64,000 nt of DNA from Marinobacter salinus (GTDB lineage Bacteria; Pseudomonadota; Gammaproteobacteria; Pseudomonadales; Oleiphilaceae). The notes beneath the pieces are model-generated. The model was given only the letters and a program-made list of their open reading frames with translations, did not search any database and was not told where the DNA came from. The stretch is taken from contig NZ_CP017715.1 of the NCBI RefSeq assembly GCF_001854125.1, forward strand, positions 1,922,001 through 1,986,000. Reading direction: 5' to 3'. The position numbers were made by a program, and so were the translations under genes. Positions within the stretch are counted from its first letter, which is position 1, and each line of letters starts with the position of its first letter. Below are positions 1 to 9,050 of the stretch, in pieces.

Positions 1-263
1 TTGGCGCGCTGGGCAAGCCAGGTCCAGACACTGCTGATCTGTGCGCCGCTTCCGTCAACAAAATCCGCGAACACCTGCCCGGTGGCGTCATCCGTCGGAG
101 ACACCTTCACATGGATCGCATTCCACCCGGGCGTCAGCCGGATAGTCTGAGTACAGTTGAGCCCTCCACTGCAGACTACCTCGGCCAAGGTAACGCCCGG
201 CAATGATGACAAGGCGAGTGTCAGAGTTAACGCCAATGGCTGAATGAATTTTTTAATAATCAT
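1..263 (-). CDS. Exported protein of unknown function (3' end outside window)
   Basis: An ATG at 263 opens a frame that runs off the left edge, so about 87 codons are visible. The first ~27 residues look like a Sec signal peptide: two lysines, a hydrophobic core (LALTLTLALSSL) and small residues at the likely cleavage site. The mature part begins with two close cysteines (C-x5-C), followed by a PGWNAIHVKV segment and a VWTW segment. I associate this GWN-plus-VW pattern with exported proteins of unknown function, but cannot name a family. The next gene inward, a PpiC foldase, has the same orientation and lies 53 bases upstream, so the two may be co-transcribed and the foldase could help this protein fold (inference). 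Confidence 0.6.
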   Translation of the reverse strand, partial: MIIKKFIQPLALTLTLALSSLPGVTLAEVVCSGGLNCTQTIRLTPGWNAIHVKVSPTDDATGQVFADFVDGSGAQISSVWTWLAQRA

Positions 264-316
264 GTTGATGTCCCCGGGGCCCGGATTCTTGTTTGGTTTT
301 GCATACTCAGAATTGT

Positions 317-1282
317 TCATTGCGGGAGCCCCGGAGGTTTCACTGAAGCCACCGCTTCGTCCCGGGTTACAACCAGTTTTGCTAACGCTGGTTCGTTGAT
401 AATGGTGGGTTTCACTTGCTGGACCGTAGACTGAAGCCAGCTGGTCTCCTGCCCCATCCGCTTTTTCTGCATTAATTGCACTCGAATGTTGCTGGCAACC
501 GCATTCAACGGTGTGACGATTTCATTGCGGGCATCCAGAAGCTTCAGGAGGTATAGCGCATGGCTACCATGAACAAGTGGCGCCATATCGCCCGGGCTCT
601 CCAATTCCGAAAGTGCAGACAAGAGCGCGGGATCAAGGTTCTGGCCTCTGGCGCTGTGCCACCCGATATCGCCGCCCACGTAACGGGACCGCTGATCATG
701 GGAGTATTGCGCGGCCAGTGAACCAAACCCTCTGACGGCATCAGGCTGACTCATAGCGAGTTTATGGACGTGACCTGCCAGCTCCGTCACTCGTTCAGCC
801 TCTTCAGCGGGGGTGTTTGCAGCAAGGTCAAACCGGATAATCGCAACGCGCTTCTGAGCTGGGTTGGTGTACCGGACAATGTTGGCCTCGTAATACCCTT
901 CGATGTCTTCCTCGCTGACCTCTATTCTGTCGAGCGCGGGATTCAGTTGACGAGCTCTCAGGCGCGCGATGAGAGCGTTTTCAAGAGCCCGGACGACTTC
1001 CGGGTCCTGTTCGAGCCCCAGTTCTATGGCCGTTGCAATCTGAGCTTTCCGCTCGATCATTTCGTCCAGTAATTGCTGCTTGATTTCCAGCGAATTGGAA
1101 GCCGAATTCCTTTGCGCCATGTACGCCTTCAGCTGGTCTTCGGTGATCGTTGCGGTTCCGATACGGGCAACCACATTGTCAGCAAGCCGGATGTCAGAGG
1201 CCTGTTTGAAGGCATAGAAAGCGCCCCCAGCCAGGGCAATGGTGAGTAACGAGGAATAGATGAGAATGCGTTGTTTTGGCAT
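317..1282 (-). CDS. PpiC/SurA-type peptidyl-prolyl isomerase (membrane-anchored foldase)
   Basis: This 321-residue protein has one N-terminal membrane segment (about residues 7-25). A helical SurA_N-like region (35-115) and a parvulin domain (about 143-250) follow, the latter with the GGDIGWHS signature at 203-210. Parvulins of this layout act in the periplasm, catalysing proline isomerisation and chaperoning secreted or outer-membrane proteins. The C-terminal ~45 residues, past the catalytic domain, are polar and unassigned. It lies upstream of a secreted protein in the same orientation, suggesting a dedicated client (inference). The family call is firm; the client is not. Confidence 0.88.
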   Translation of the reverse strand: MPKQRILIYSSLLTIALAGGAFYAFKQASDIRLADNVVARIGTATITEDQLKAYMAQRNSASNSLEIKQQLLDEMIERKAQIATAIELGLEQDPEVVRALENALIARLRARQLNPALDRIEVSEEDIEGYYEANIVRYTNPAQKRVAIIRFDLAANTPAEEAERVTELAGHVHKLAMSQPDAVRGFGSLAAQYSHDQRSRYVGGDIGWHSARGQNLDPALLSALSELESPGDMAPLVHGSHALYLLKLLDARNEIVTPLNAVASNIRVQLMQKKRMGQETSWLQSTVQQVKPTIINEPALAKLVVTRDEAVASVKPPGLPQ

Positions 1283-1393
1283 GCATGCCTTCCATGGAGT
1301 GGCAAGTCGAGGCGAGGAGCCAGGAATACCTTTTCACTTTAATAACGACCTTAATAAAAATGATGACAAGCCCGTAATAGTCCGTTTGGGTGG

Positions 1394-1421
1394 TTTTTGC
1401 ATTTAAAGGCATGTCTATAAT
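1394..1421 (+). promoter_or_regulatory. Possible sigma-70 promoter for the response regulator
   Basis: A perfect TATAAT lies at 1416-1421, about 40 bases before the response regulator start. The -35 position (TTTTTG at 1394-1399, 16-base spacer) is poor, so an activator may be needed. This is a reading of bases only. Confidence 0.35.
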
Positions 1422-1462
1422 GAAAGGGTGGCCGGGATGGCCGAATTAAGCGGGTGACGGCA

Positions 1463-2071
1463 ATGGAAATTTTGGTTTCAGATGATCACGAGCTGATTCG
1501 GGACGGTATCACCATCCTGTTGAGCAAGCTTTGCAGTGGCGCGACCATTCTGGAAGCCACAACCGGTGATGAGGCCATTGCAATTGCGACGAGCCATCCC
1601 GGGCTGGACCTCGCAGTTATTGACCTCTCTTTGCCGGGGATAAGCGGTCTTCCGATGGTCACCCGGCTGTGCCAGCTCCAGCCAGAAACACCCATTCTGG
1701 TTCTCTCCGCATCTGCTGATCGCGCTCTTGTGCTAAAGACCATCGAGTGCGGTGCATCAGGCTTTGTGTACAAATCGCTGGGGACGACCGTGCTGGAAGA
1801 AGCACTCAGAATGGTATTGGCCGGAGGGGTATTCATGCCGCCTCTCACAGGAAGCGAAGAAGGTAACTTGCCTAATGTTACGCCCAGGCAGCGCCAGATC
1901 CTTGAGTTACTGGCGCAGGGGAAATCGAACAAGGAAATTGCAAACAAGCTTCACATTTCATCCAATACCATCAAGAATCATCTTGCAAAACTTTACGAGC
2001 AGTTCAGTGTTTCCAATCGTACCCAGGCCGTGATGAAGGCACAGGAACTGACCTCCAACCCGTTGCTTTGA
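1463..2071 (+). CDS. NarL/LuxR-family response regulator
   Basis: A receiver domain (about 1-115) carries the acidic pocket near the N-terminus, the phosphoacceptor Asp54 in VIDLSLPG, and a conserved Lys in FVYKSLG. A LuxR-type helix-turn-helix (about 139-190, TPRQRQILELLAQGKSNKEI) follows. It is therefore a phosphorylation-controlled DNA-binding regulator. A GTG start at 1454 would add three residues; I prefer ATG 1463 because the receiver fold begins directly with MEILVSDD. It converges on the TonB receptor gene with only 15 bases between the stops. The nearby hybrid kinase has no other response regulator beside it, so this is its likeliest partner (inference). Confidence 0.9.
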   Translation: MEILVSDDHELIRDGITILLSKLCSGATILEATTGDEAIAIATSHPGLDLAVIDLSLPGISGLPMVTRLCQLQPETPILVLSASADRALVLKTIECGASGFVYKSLGTTVLEEALRMVLAGGVFMPPLTGSEEGNLPNVTPRQRQILELLAQGKSNKEIANKLHISSNTIKNHLAKLYEQFSVSNRTQAVMKAQELTSNPLL

Positions 2072-2086
2072 GTAAAACCAATTGAT

Positions 2087-4165
2087 TCACAGTTGCACGG
2101 ATACCTTCAGAAGGTACCTTGGATCCTGGGCGCTCTCACCACGAACATCCGGCTCGTAGCGATTCGTCAGGTTCTGGACAATTCCCTCGATCAGCCAACC
2201 TCGCCCCACCTGTCTTGCCAACCGAACATCCAGCCGATGAGTCTGCTGAATTATGGGTGCTACGCCGAGGTTGGCATCGCCATTCCAGGACATATCATCG
2301 AGAAAATAATAGGCCATGCTGGCTTCCATCCGACGCCCCAGTTTCTGGGCAAGAAGCAGGCTTAAAGTAGCGTCCGGCACGTGGTTCTCACGACTGACAA
2401 GCCCGGTCTCAAGGACATCGTATTGGTCTTCGCTCCGCAGAAAAGCAAACTGGAAGCTTAACTGGCCTCCACGCCAGGGTTCTGTCTTAACTTGCCCCTC
2501 AACACCCCAGGTATCGACACCGACCCGACCGTCGTACCAAACCTCGACTCCGTCAGTCAGGTAGCCCGGAAACGTCGAGGTTCGATCAGTTCTGCTTCGA
2601 AATTGGTTGTCCAGGCGCTCGTAAAAGAGTCTTAGATCAACAAAAAGGGCATCATTAAACAGTTGTCCAATGTAGCCCAAATCAATCACATCCAACTCTT
2701 CGGGCTCCAGCCCGCCACGGGAAAAAGTTATCTGGGTGAGAACGCCCCCATCATCAAAATACAAAGCGTTGTTATAGTATTCCTCAAAGAGTGTTGGCTT
2801 GCGCTCGGAATGGCTATAGGCCAGCCGGAACGTGTGATTCAGCAGCGGTGAGAAGTTGAGACCCATGCGATAGGAAACACCGGTGTCGTACAAATCACCC
2901 TTCTCCAACACGCCTCCCACATTAGCTATCCAGCGCTCGGACAACGGGAGGCTTACCTGGGCAAAAGCCCGGTAACTGTTGTCACGCTTCCATTCGTCGG
3001 TACCGAAAGTGTCATAGCTCTGCATGCTTTCCTGTCGCCCCCCCGCGCCAACGACCCACTTGACGGACCCTGGCTGGTAATCACGGTATTGCACCTCGAC
3101 ATCATGCCGTTTCTCCTGGAAGGTATACACGCCAGCCTGGATTTCCTGGTCCGTGCGCCCGTCGAACAGCGAAGGTATTGTTTCCGGGGGCACATTGAGT
3201 ATCTCGGATAGCAGGCCGAGGCTTTTCCGGTCATCCTGTTCTGAGTAGCGCCGGTAAACCTGCACATAAAAGTCGCGGTCCGTGTCGAGGTTACGAGTCC
3301 AACGTAGCCGCTGGCGATCTCCCCTTATATCGCGGGACGTGCCAGGCAGTATCAACGGGACATCCGAGCTGTTGCCAAGCTCACCATCGGTAGCCGAGAG
3401 GGCGATATCCAGCTCGTCGCTGTTACCCAAACCGACCTCACCACGAAAACTCAGGGTGCTGAGCGCTTTGCCATCCGATCTGCCGCGATTACCGTCCGTC
3501 TCCTCGAACCTGCCCGTTAACCGATAATGAACTTGCCCGCCGCCTGCCCCATACCTCGCTGTCGCTGCGTGACTTTCCCGTGATCCTGCGTACCCCCCCA
3601 GAAAAAGACCAGGCGTGCCTATCGGCTTTCTCGTGATGATATTAATTGTCGACGTGAATGCGTTGTAGCCATAGGTTGGTGCTCCACCCCCTCTGATTAC
3701 CTCGATACGTTCAATATCTTCAAGGGCAACACCGAGAGTTTGCCAGTCTACGGTCAGATAGGAACTGTATACGGATGCTCCATCGATCATTACCTCAAGG
3801 CCACGCTGCAGGACGTCGGATTGCCCGTGGTAGGCCACAAGGTAGGGGGAATTTATGGTCGAACCCGACACCTGGAAACCAGGCACGAGTCGCAGCAAAT
3901 CTGCAACCTCGGTGGCTCCGGATGCCCGGATCATATCCCGATCGATTACGGTCATTGATGCGCCGGACTGGTTGACCGGTTCCATCATTCTTGAAACCGT
4001 AATGCCCACGGGTATGTCCGTGAAAAAGTGCGTTTCCCGGGCAGATTCCAACACCGATTCCGCCTTCAGACCCGATGTCATCACGAGGCCCGTGATTGCA
4101 GCTATAGCAGACAACAAACCGGGCCTGCCCAGCACACGCACGCTGGTCGACGTACTCTTATTCAT
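2087..4165 (-). CDS. TonB-dependent outer-membrane receptor
   Basis: The product has about 692 residues: a signal peptide (hydrophobic stretch about 17-34), a plug domain (TVIDRDMIRASGATEVADLL, then VPGFQV), and a long beta-barrel of alternating aromatic strands ending in SVQL rather than the more usual terminal Phe. Receptors of this class import scarce ligands such as iron chelates or cobalamin using TonB energy; the sequence does not reveal the ligand. The start at 4165 is chosen because its ATG overlaps the stop codon of the upstream kinase gene by 8 bases. That overlap implies translational coupling, and a signal peptide follows directly. An upstream in-frame ATG at 4252 would add a non-signal-like leader. 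Confidence 0.88.
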   Translation of the reverse strand: MNKSTSTSVRVLGRPGLLSAIAAITGLVMTSGLKAESVLESARETHFFTDIPVGITVSRMMEPVNQSGASMTVIDRDMIRASGATEVADLLRLVPGFQVSGSTINSPYLVAYHGQSDVLQRGLEVMIDGASVYSSYLTVDWQTLGVALEDIERIEVIRGGGAPTYGYNAFTSTINIITRKPIGTPGLFLGGYAGSRESHAATARYGAGGGQVHYRLTGRFEETDGNRGRSDGKALSTLSFRGEVGLGNSDELDIALSATDGELGNSSDVPLILPGTSRDIRGDRQRLRWTRNLDTDRDFYVQVYRRYSEQDDRKSLGLLSEILNVPPETIPSLFDGRTDQEIQAGVYTFQEKRHDVEVQYRDYQPGSVKWVVGAGGRQESMQSYDTFGTDEWKRDNSYRAFAQVSLPLSERWIANVGGVLEKGDLYDTGVSYRMGLNFSPLLNHTFRLAYSHSERKPTLFEEYYNNALYFDDGGVLTQITFSRGGLEPEELDVIDLGYIGQLFNDALFVDLRLFYERLDNQFRSRTDRTSTFPGYLTDGVEVWYDGRVGVDTWGVEGQVKTEPWRGGQLSFQFAFLRSEDQYDVLETGLVSRENHVPDATLSLLLAQKLGRRMEASMAYYFLDDMSWNGDANLGVAPIIQQTHRLDVRLARQVGRGWLIEGIVQNLTNRYEPDVRGESAQDPRYLLKVSVQL

Positions 4166-6941
4166 CCACTTCCTCACCGGTCTGTCTACTGGGGTCGGCA
4201 AGCAGCGCCAGGAGGTGCTCCACTTCCCTCGTAAACTGCTGGCTGATCTCACTCTTTAATGTTCTCCGACAGGCGTCCACTGAATGCTCAAGCGCATCAA
4301 GCCGAAAATATCCAGCGACACCCTGGATCTGGTGAAGCAAGTCGCCAACATCCCTGTGGGCCTGGTTGCTTATGGCAGAATGCAGCGCATCACCCAAACG
4401 CCCCAACTCTCTCTCCAACTTTGGCCGCAGCCGGTCCGGAATCGTAGGCGCCTGAGTTATGGGCTCGCTGGTAATGCCCGAGCCCACCATCCCGAGCATG
4501 TTGGAGATTGTCTTGGCCAGCAATTCAGAATTGATGGGTTTGTAAACGAGCTGAACCCGTGGAAACTGCTCCCCAAGACAGTCTTTCGCGCCGAACACAT
4601 CAGCAGTAACGATCACGACTGGAACTGAACTGATGTCCGGGTCATCCAAAGCCCGTAACTTTTTTAATGCGGAAAAGCCGTCCAGGTTTGGCATGTGTAA
4701 ATCGAGCAGTACCAAATCAACCCCATGTTCGACGGCACGGGCTACAGCCTCCTCGCCGTCTCGTGCCAGAACAACTTTTGCTCCCCAGTCAAGCAGCCAG
4801 GATTCAACTAGCCGACGATTAAATTCATTGTCCTCGGCCACGAGAATGGTGCAGCCCTGCAGGAATACCTCGGTAGAGTCCTCGTGAACGGCCAACCTGG
4901 TTGCGCGTGTACCGGCATCCAGCAATTCTGCGAGCCGCTTCACGACGCTTTCCGTACGAGCGGGCTTGACCAGGACTTGGACCTTACCCTCGATATTGGT
5001 CAATAAATCGATTTCAGAGTGGCGGCTCGTGGCCATTAAAAGGATTGGCCCCGTAAAACACCGTCTTACCGCTTTGATATTCTCTCGATTGCTTTCCGCC
5101 ATGTCGCTCCGGGGCGAGAGCCCAACAATAACAACATCGATCGCGGTGTTTCCGGGAAGGTCGTTAGCGAGTATTCGGCTGGCAACCGCGACACTTTGAG
5201 CGGTATATACAGTGATGCCCTGCATAACCAGCATGTTTCTCATGCTGTGGCGGGCCATAGGGTGAGGCTCAAAGATCAGAACGTTCAATTTCAATAACGG
5301 CGCATCAACAGGCAGTTCGGTTTTTACCTGGGTGTTGATCGGCAACTTGAACGAAAACTCCGAGCCTTTACCAGGCTCGCTATCCACCGCAACGGATCCC
5401 CCCATTAGAGCGGTGATATGTTGGCAGATGGACAACCCGAGACCCACTCCACCGAAGTTGCGGGTTGAGGTAGAATCATTCTGTTCAAAGGCTTTAAACA
5501 GGTTACTGATTTCATCATCCGGTATTCCAATGCCAGTATCGGATACGCTGATTTTCAGCGACTTGTGGTCACCATCTACAGATGCCCGTAACAGCACATG
5601 CCCCTCTTCCGTGAACTTGATGGCATTCGCTAACAGATTAGCAAGCACCTGCTCTATCCGAAGCTCGTCCCCCCGGATGTATTCCGGCACATCGCTGTCG
5701 ATCAGAGCAACCAGTTCCAGGCCCTTTTGCTGCGCTTCTGTACTGAAAATCGTAGCGATGTTTTCCAGACACAAGCGAATATCGAATATAGACTCATGCA
5801 GCCTTATTGCGCCGGATTCAGCCTTTGAAAACCCGAGAATGCCGTCGATCAGGTGTATCAAAAGCTTGGCTGCACGAGACATCATTTCGACATACTCTTT
5901 GGTTTCCGAGGCTGAGCCTGGCCTCAAAATGCGTTGGCTGAAACCGTAAATGGCATTGACCGGTGTTCTGATCTCATGGCTCATGTTGGCCAGGAAATTG
6001 GCTTTGACCTTTTCCGCCTCATTGGCCTTAGTGCGGGCCACATCCAGCTCCCTGTTTCTTTGTTCGAGCTCGCTCACTTTTCGCTGGAGCGAGGAGGTAG
6101 CCCAAGCGACTCGCTGATGCAACTCCCGCTGAGATGACTCTATGGTTTCAGCCATGCTGTTCACGTTGGAGGCCAAACGAACGATCTCGCCTCTGCCCCT
6201 CGGATGCGCGCGTGCAGACATATCGCCATGCGCCAGGCTATCAATGGTTTCCGTAACAGCATTGATGGGCCTCAGAAACCGGCTCGACAGATAAAACGAC
6301 ACCAGCAGGCTGAAAACGACACCCAAGAGAATGACCCAGATACTCCGAACAATGACCTGCTCAGTAGCAAAATCCACCTCGGCGGTATCCACTCCAAGTA
6401 TTATCCAGCCAAGCATGTTATTGGCAGGCAGGCTGGCTTGTGTGCTCTGTGTGTATAAATCGTTGGAAATCTCGAATACATTGCCGCCAATTTCACGAAC
6501 ATAGAACATATCGCTCACGGCGACTCTTTTTTCCTGAAGACTCTGTTCTCTATGACGAAGTACTGATGCTGTTTTGCCTGCACTCCGCCAGCGATCAATG
6601 TAATTCGGCACTGCTTCCTTTGGTAACTCGCTTCCTCCCTGTGCGATTACATGGCGCTCCAGGTCCACGATGGCTACAGATTCCACCCATCGAGACATCA
6701 CCGCAGCCTCAACCAGTTTCGTCAACATTTCCCGATCTCCTGAAAACAGGTAGTACTCGGTAACCTGTGACAGGTTGTCAACAATCAGGCGAGCCTGACT
6801 TTCAATAGACTCCTCTTTATCCTGAATTCCAAAACTACCCACCAATACACCGAAAATTGAGGCGACCAGTATCAGGGGAAGCAAACCGCCAATAATTATC
6901 TGCGCCCGTATACTCGACAGGTTCGGCAAGGGGATCTTCAT
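4158..6941 (-). CDS. BarA-like hybrid sensor histidine kinase (HAMP-HisKA-HATPase-REC-REC-Hpt)
   Basis: In order, this 927-residue protein shows a membrane segment (about 12-34), a periplasmic sensor region, a second membrane segment (about 200-222), HAMP (to ~275), a coiled linker, HisKA with the H-box NMSHEIRTPVNA (His near 322), and an HATPase with GVGLGLSI. Two receivers follow. The first (starting LNVLIFEPHPMARHS) lacks the acidic pocket and an obvious phospho-Asp. The second (CTILVAEDNEFNRRL, LVLLDLHMPNLDG) is intact. A C-terminal Hpt domain follows, with its His in LLHQIQGVAG, where the usual Lys is Gln. It overlaps the upstream binding-protein gene by ATGA and the downstream TonB gene by 8 bases. 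The kinase should run a multi-step phosphorelay ending on a separate regulator, possibly the one at 1463. Confidence 0.92.
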   Translation of the reverse strand: MKIPLPNLSSIRAQIIIGGLLPLILVASIFGVLVGSFGIQDKEESIESQARLIVDNLSQVTEYYLFSGDREMLTKLVEAAVMSRWVESVAIVDLERHVIAQGGSELPKEAVPNYIDRWRSAGKTASVLRHREQSLQEKRVAVSDMFYVREIGGNVFEISNDLYTQSTQASLPANNMLGWIILGVDTAEVDFATEQVIVRSIWVILLGVVFSLLVSFYLSSRFLRPINAVTETIDSLAHGDMSARAHPRGRGEIVRLASNVNSMAETIESSQRELHQRVAWATSSLQRKVSELEQRNRELDVARTKANEAEKVKANFLANMSHEIRTPVNAIYGFSQRILRPGSASETKEYVEMMSRAAKLLIHLIDGILGFSKAESGAIRLHESIFDIRLCLENIATIFSTEAQQKGLELVALIDSDVPEYIRGDELRIEQVLANLLANAIKFTEEGHVLLRASVDGDHKSLKISVSDTGIGIPDDEISNLFKAFEQNDSTSTRNFGGVGLGLSICQHITALMGGSVAVDSEPGKGSEFSFKLPINTQVKTELPVDAPLLKLNVLIFEPHPMARHSMRNMLVMQGITVYTAQSVAVASRILANDLPGNTAIDVVIVGLSPRSDMAESNRENIKAVRRCFTGPILLMATSRHSEIDLLTNIEGKVQVLVKPARTESVVKRLAELLDAGTRATRLAVHEDSTEVFLQGCTILVAEDNEFNRRLVESWLLDWGAKVVLARDGEEAVARAVEHGVDLVLLDLHMPNLDGFSALKKLRALDDPDISSVPVVIVTADVFGAKDCLGEQFPRVQLVYKPINSELLAKTISNMLGMVGSGITSEPITQAPTIPDRLRPKLERELGRLGDALHSAISNQAHRDVGDLLHQIQGVAGYFRLDALEHSVDACRRTLKSEISQQFTREVEHLLALLADPSRQTGEEVDE

Positions 6942-7951
6942 TGCTTCTCCAGTCTGGCGGGCTGGTTCGCCGGTAGATTATCGATTCTGATCCCGAGCGA
7001 ATTGGCAACAGAGGGGTTTACCCTGTAACTGTAATATTCGGGGTAATAAACCTGCGCTTTTTCCTGGCCCGGATCCCCGGCCTGATTCCGGGAATCCTGT
7101 GTTAGATGTTCTCCGACCTGGCAGCCCAGCTCCTCCGCAGTTGAGTAGATAGCTGCCACAGCCCCAGCTTTTACATAGCCCTCTGAATAGCCAAACACGG
7201 GAACCCGCTTCTGGTAGGCGGAATAAAAGAGAAATCTGATTACGCTTGAGGGCGTGAGTACCGGGTCATAAATGAGAAACAGGCCATCGCTGTTGTCGAA
7301 AAGGTCTGCAGAGACTTGCGGCACCTCTTCGCCCGATTTCACCGTTACAACCTGCATGGCGAAACCGAGACGTTTTGCTTCATGGACAAGTTCTTCTTTG
7401 AGGTAAGCACTGCCTGGGCCCAAAACAACGCTCAGGCTGTCAGCCTCTGGCAAAAGGGTCCGGATTAAAGATAAGCGCCTATTGAGAGGTTGATCAAGAA
7501 GAAATGCCGACCTGACACCCGGGCTCTGGCTCGCGGACTCAAGCAACCGACGGATGGAAATTTCCGGAGTTAGCGCACTGGTGAATTGCCTGCCATGAGG
7601 GTGGTTGTGCATGAATTCTGCCGCCTCTGCACCAACCGCTACGATACGCTGCGTACCAAAGGGTTCCGGTTCCGCCTGGATCTGGCTGATGGTCTTTACT
7701 TTATAGAACGCGCCCTGATCACCTTTGGTTCCAATACATGCCGAAAACCCACCAACGAAGTTGGAATAGACAGCGCTCTCTTCAGGGATAACGAGTAACA
7801 CAGGTGGCTGCTCGTTTCTGTTCTCCGGAACAGCTGATGCGCTCCCTGAGAACAATACAAGGAGAACAATGACAGCACGCGCATACCGTTGCAGATTGAA
7901 GTGGGCTCTCGGCTGACTGCGATCTGTAGGTGCAGGAAAACGTGCAGTCAT
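6938..7951 (-). CDS. ABC-type substrate-binding-like periplasmic protein
   Basis: The start at 7951 gives about 337 residues, with a basic N-terminus, a hydrophobic segment (AVIVLLVLFSGSASA) and a likely signal-peptidase site. The rest has the alternating alpha/beta pattern of PF04392-like binding proteins: VLLVIPEES near the start, a central LSVVLGPGSAY turn, and VFGYSEGYVKAGAVAAIYS near the end. An in-frame ATG at 8056 would put 35 extra residues before the signal, so I reject it. No transporter permease or ATPase is adjacent. Instead the stop overlaps the start of a hybrid kinase by ATGA, so the protein probably presents a ligand to that kinase rather than feeding an ABC importer (inference). 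Confidence 0.75.
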   Translation of the reverse strand: MTARFPAPTDRSQPRAHFNLQRYARAVIVLLVLFSGSASAVPENRNEQPPVLLVIPEESAVYSNFVGGFSACIGTKGDQGAFYKVKTISQIQAEPEPFGTQRIVAVGAEAAEFMHNHPHGRQFTSALTPEISIRRLLESASQSPGVRSAFLLDQPLNRRLSLIRTLLPEADSLSVVLGPGSAYLKEELVHEAKRLGFAMQVVTVKSGEEVPQVSADLFDNSDGLFLIYDPVLTPSSVIRFLFYSAYQKRVPVFGYSEGYVKAGAVAAIYSTAEELGCQVGEHLTQDSRNQAGDPGQEKAQVYYPEYYSYRVNPSVANSLGIRIDNLPANQPARLEKQ

Positions 7952-8094
7952 CTTGAGCGCATCCAGGCGTCCCCGATCATTTGCCAACAGCTCAACCCTG
8001 ACGGCATTGATGCTGCATTTCCATTGTTTTTTACTGCCATTTAACCACCGGCACAACCACCCAAACGGACCATAAGGCGACTTTAATTTTGCCC

Positions 8095-8724
8095 TCAGGC
8101 CATTGGCGGGAAAGTTATTCGACCACGGGACAGTCTGAGTTTTCCACGACGCTCCAGCTCTTTCAGCAACCGACTGATCACTTCTCTGGCAGTGCCAAGC
8201 TCAACAGCCAGCTCTTGATGAGTAATTGCAATGGATCCTTGCCCGGCCCGCGCTTCAAGCCAGCGCTCAAGGCGCTCGTCCATTCGCCGAAACGCCACCT
8301 CCTCCACCAGCAGCATCAAGTCATCCAGACGGTGGCCGTAGGACGCCATAATGCCCAGCCGGAAACTCGCAGACTGAGCCATCAGACGATCGAATAACCC
8401 CCTGGGCAACATAGCCGCCTCAGCGCTGTCCTCGACAACCGCTTCCGCCCGATAACCGTGACCGGTCATCAAGCAGCCGATCGAAAGGGTGCAAATGTCA
8501 TCGGAGCCCATGCGATATAGCACAATGCTGTTGCCAGATACGCCAGTCATCTGAACCTTGACGGTACCGTTGAGTACAAGAGGCAGTCCCTGGCATGGAT
8601 CCCCGGCCCGGAAAAGGATCTTTCCATGCTCAAAGCGCATGGTCGGTAACCCGCTCAGGGTCTCCGCGCGAAGATCCTCAGGCAGTGCGTCGAGAATACT
8701 GTGGTGCAACATCAACCTTCCCAT
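8095..8724 (-). CDS. Crp/Fnr-family transcriptional regulator
   Basis: This 209-residue protein has a cyclic-nucleotide-binding-type beta-barrel (about 10-125), a long dimer helix and a winged helix-turn-helix (about 165-205, ITHQELAVELGTAREVISRL). It lacks the N-terminal cysteine cluster of FNR, so it is probably not an Fe-S oxygen sensor. Cys78 and Cys84 in the ICTLSIGCL segment are suitably placed for a thiol or haem-type switch, but this is inference. The gene diverges from a DUF2892 membrane protein across ~120 bases that hold inverted repeats. That arrangement suggests it controls that gene and itself. An in-frame ATG at 8712 is an alternative start. Confidence 0.88.
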   Translation of the reverse strand: MGRLMLHHSILDALPEDLRAETLSGLPTMRFEHGKILFRAGDPCQGLPLVLNGTVKVQMTGVSGNSIVLYRMGSDDICTLSIGCLMTGHGYRAEAVVEDSAEAAMLPRGLFDRLMAQSASFRLGIMASYGHRLDDLMLLVEEVAFRRMDERLERWLEARAGQGSIAITHQELAVELGTAREVISRLLKELERRGKLRLSRGRITFPPMA

Positions 8725-8764
8725 AAGCAGGTAATAGAACAGGTATTGGCAATATCATGCCTTG

Positions 8765-8779
8765 TGTGACTTTATCACT
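8765..8779. promoter_or_regulatory. Candidate Crp/Fnr-family operator
   Basis: TGTGA, five bases, then TCACT lies midway between the divergent Crp/Fnr and DUF2892 genes. The GTGA/TCAC halves are perfectly inverted. Classic CRP sites have a six-base spacer, so this would be a variant or a paralogue-specific site. Two looser inverted repeats (GGTAT...ATGCC) flank it at 8742-8761 and 8809-8827. The assignment is inferred from position. Confidence 0.4.
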
Positions 8780-8845
8780 GAACGAACCGGAGGGCAGGCG
8801 TTAGAATTGGTATTGTCGCCTCATGCCAATAAAGGAGAATGGATT

Positions 8846-9034
8846 ATGAGCATCAATATGGGATCAACAGATCGAATCATCCGCGCCATCATCGGCATTG
8901 TGCTTCTTGCACTGGTGTTCGTCGGACCTCAGACACCTTGGGGCTGGATCGGCATCGTGCCACTGGCAACAGCATTGGTCGGAATCTGCCCAGCGTACTC
9001 TATACTGGGCATCAAAACCTGCAAGAAGCAGTAG
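8846..9034 (+). CDS. DUF2892 small inner-membrane protein
   Basis: The 62-residue product has two hydrophobic segments (about 13-28 and 33-50) and a C-terminal CPAYSILGIKTC segment with paired cysteines, as expected for the DUF2892 (YgaP C-terminal-like) family. A strong Shine-Dalgarno (AAAGGAGAA) fixes ATG 8846; a longer frame from 8762 has no such site. Family members are often tied to sulphur-transfer or rhodanese proteins, but no rhodanese domain is present here. Divergence from a Crp/Fnr gene suggests conditional expression. A clear terminator follows at 9051. Confidence 0.85.
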   Translation: MSINMGSTDRIIRAIIGIVLLALVFVGPQTPWGWIGIVPLATALVGICPAYSILGIKTCKKQ

Positions 9035-9050
9035 GCTAGCAGGCACAAAA

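Noticed and set aside
764..1072. 102-codon plus-strand frame
   Set aside because: Antisense shadow of the PpiC gene, with no start signal or recognised domain.
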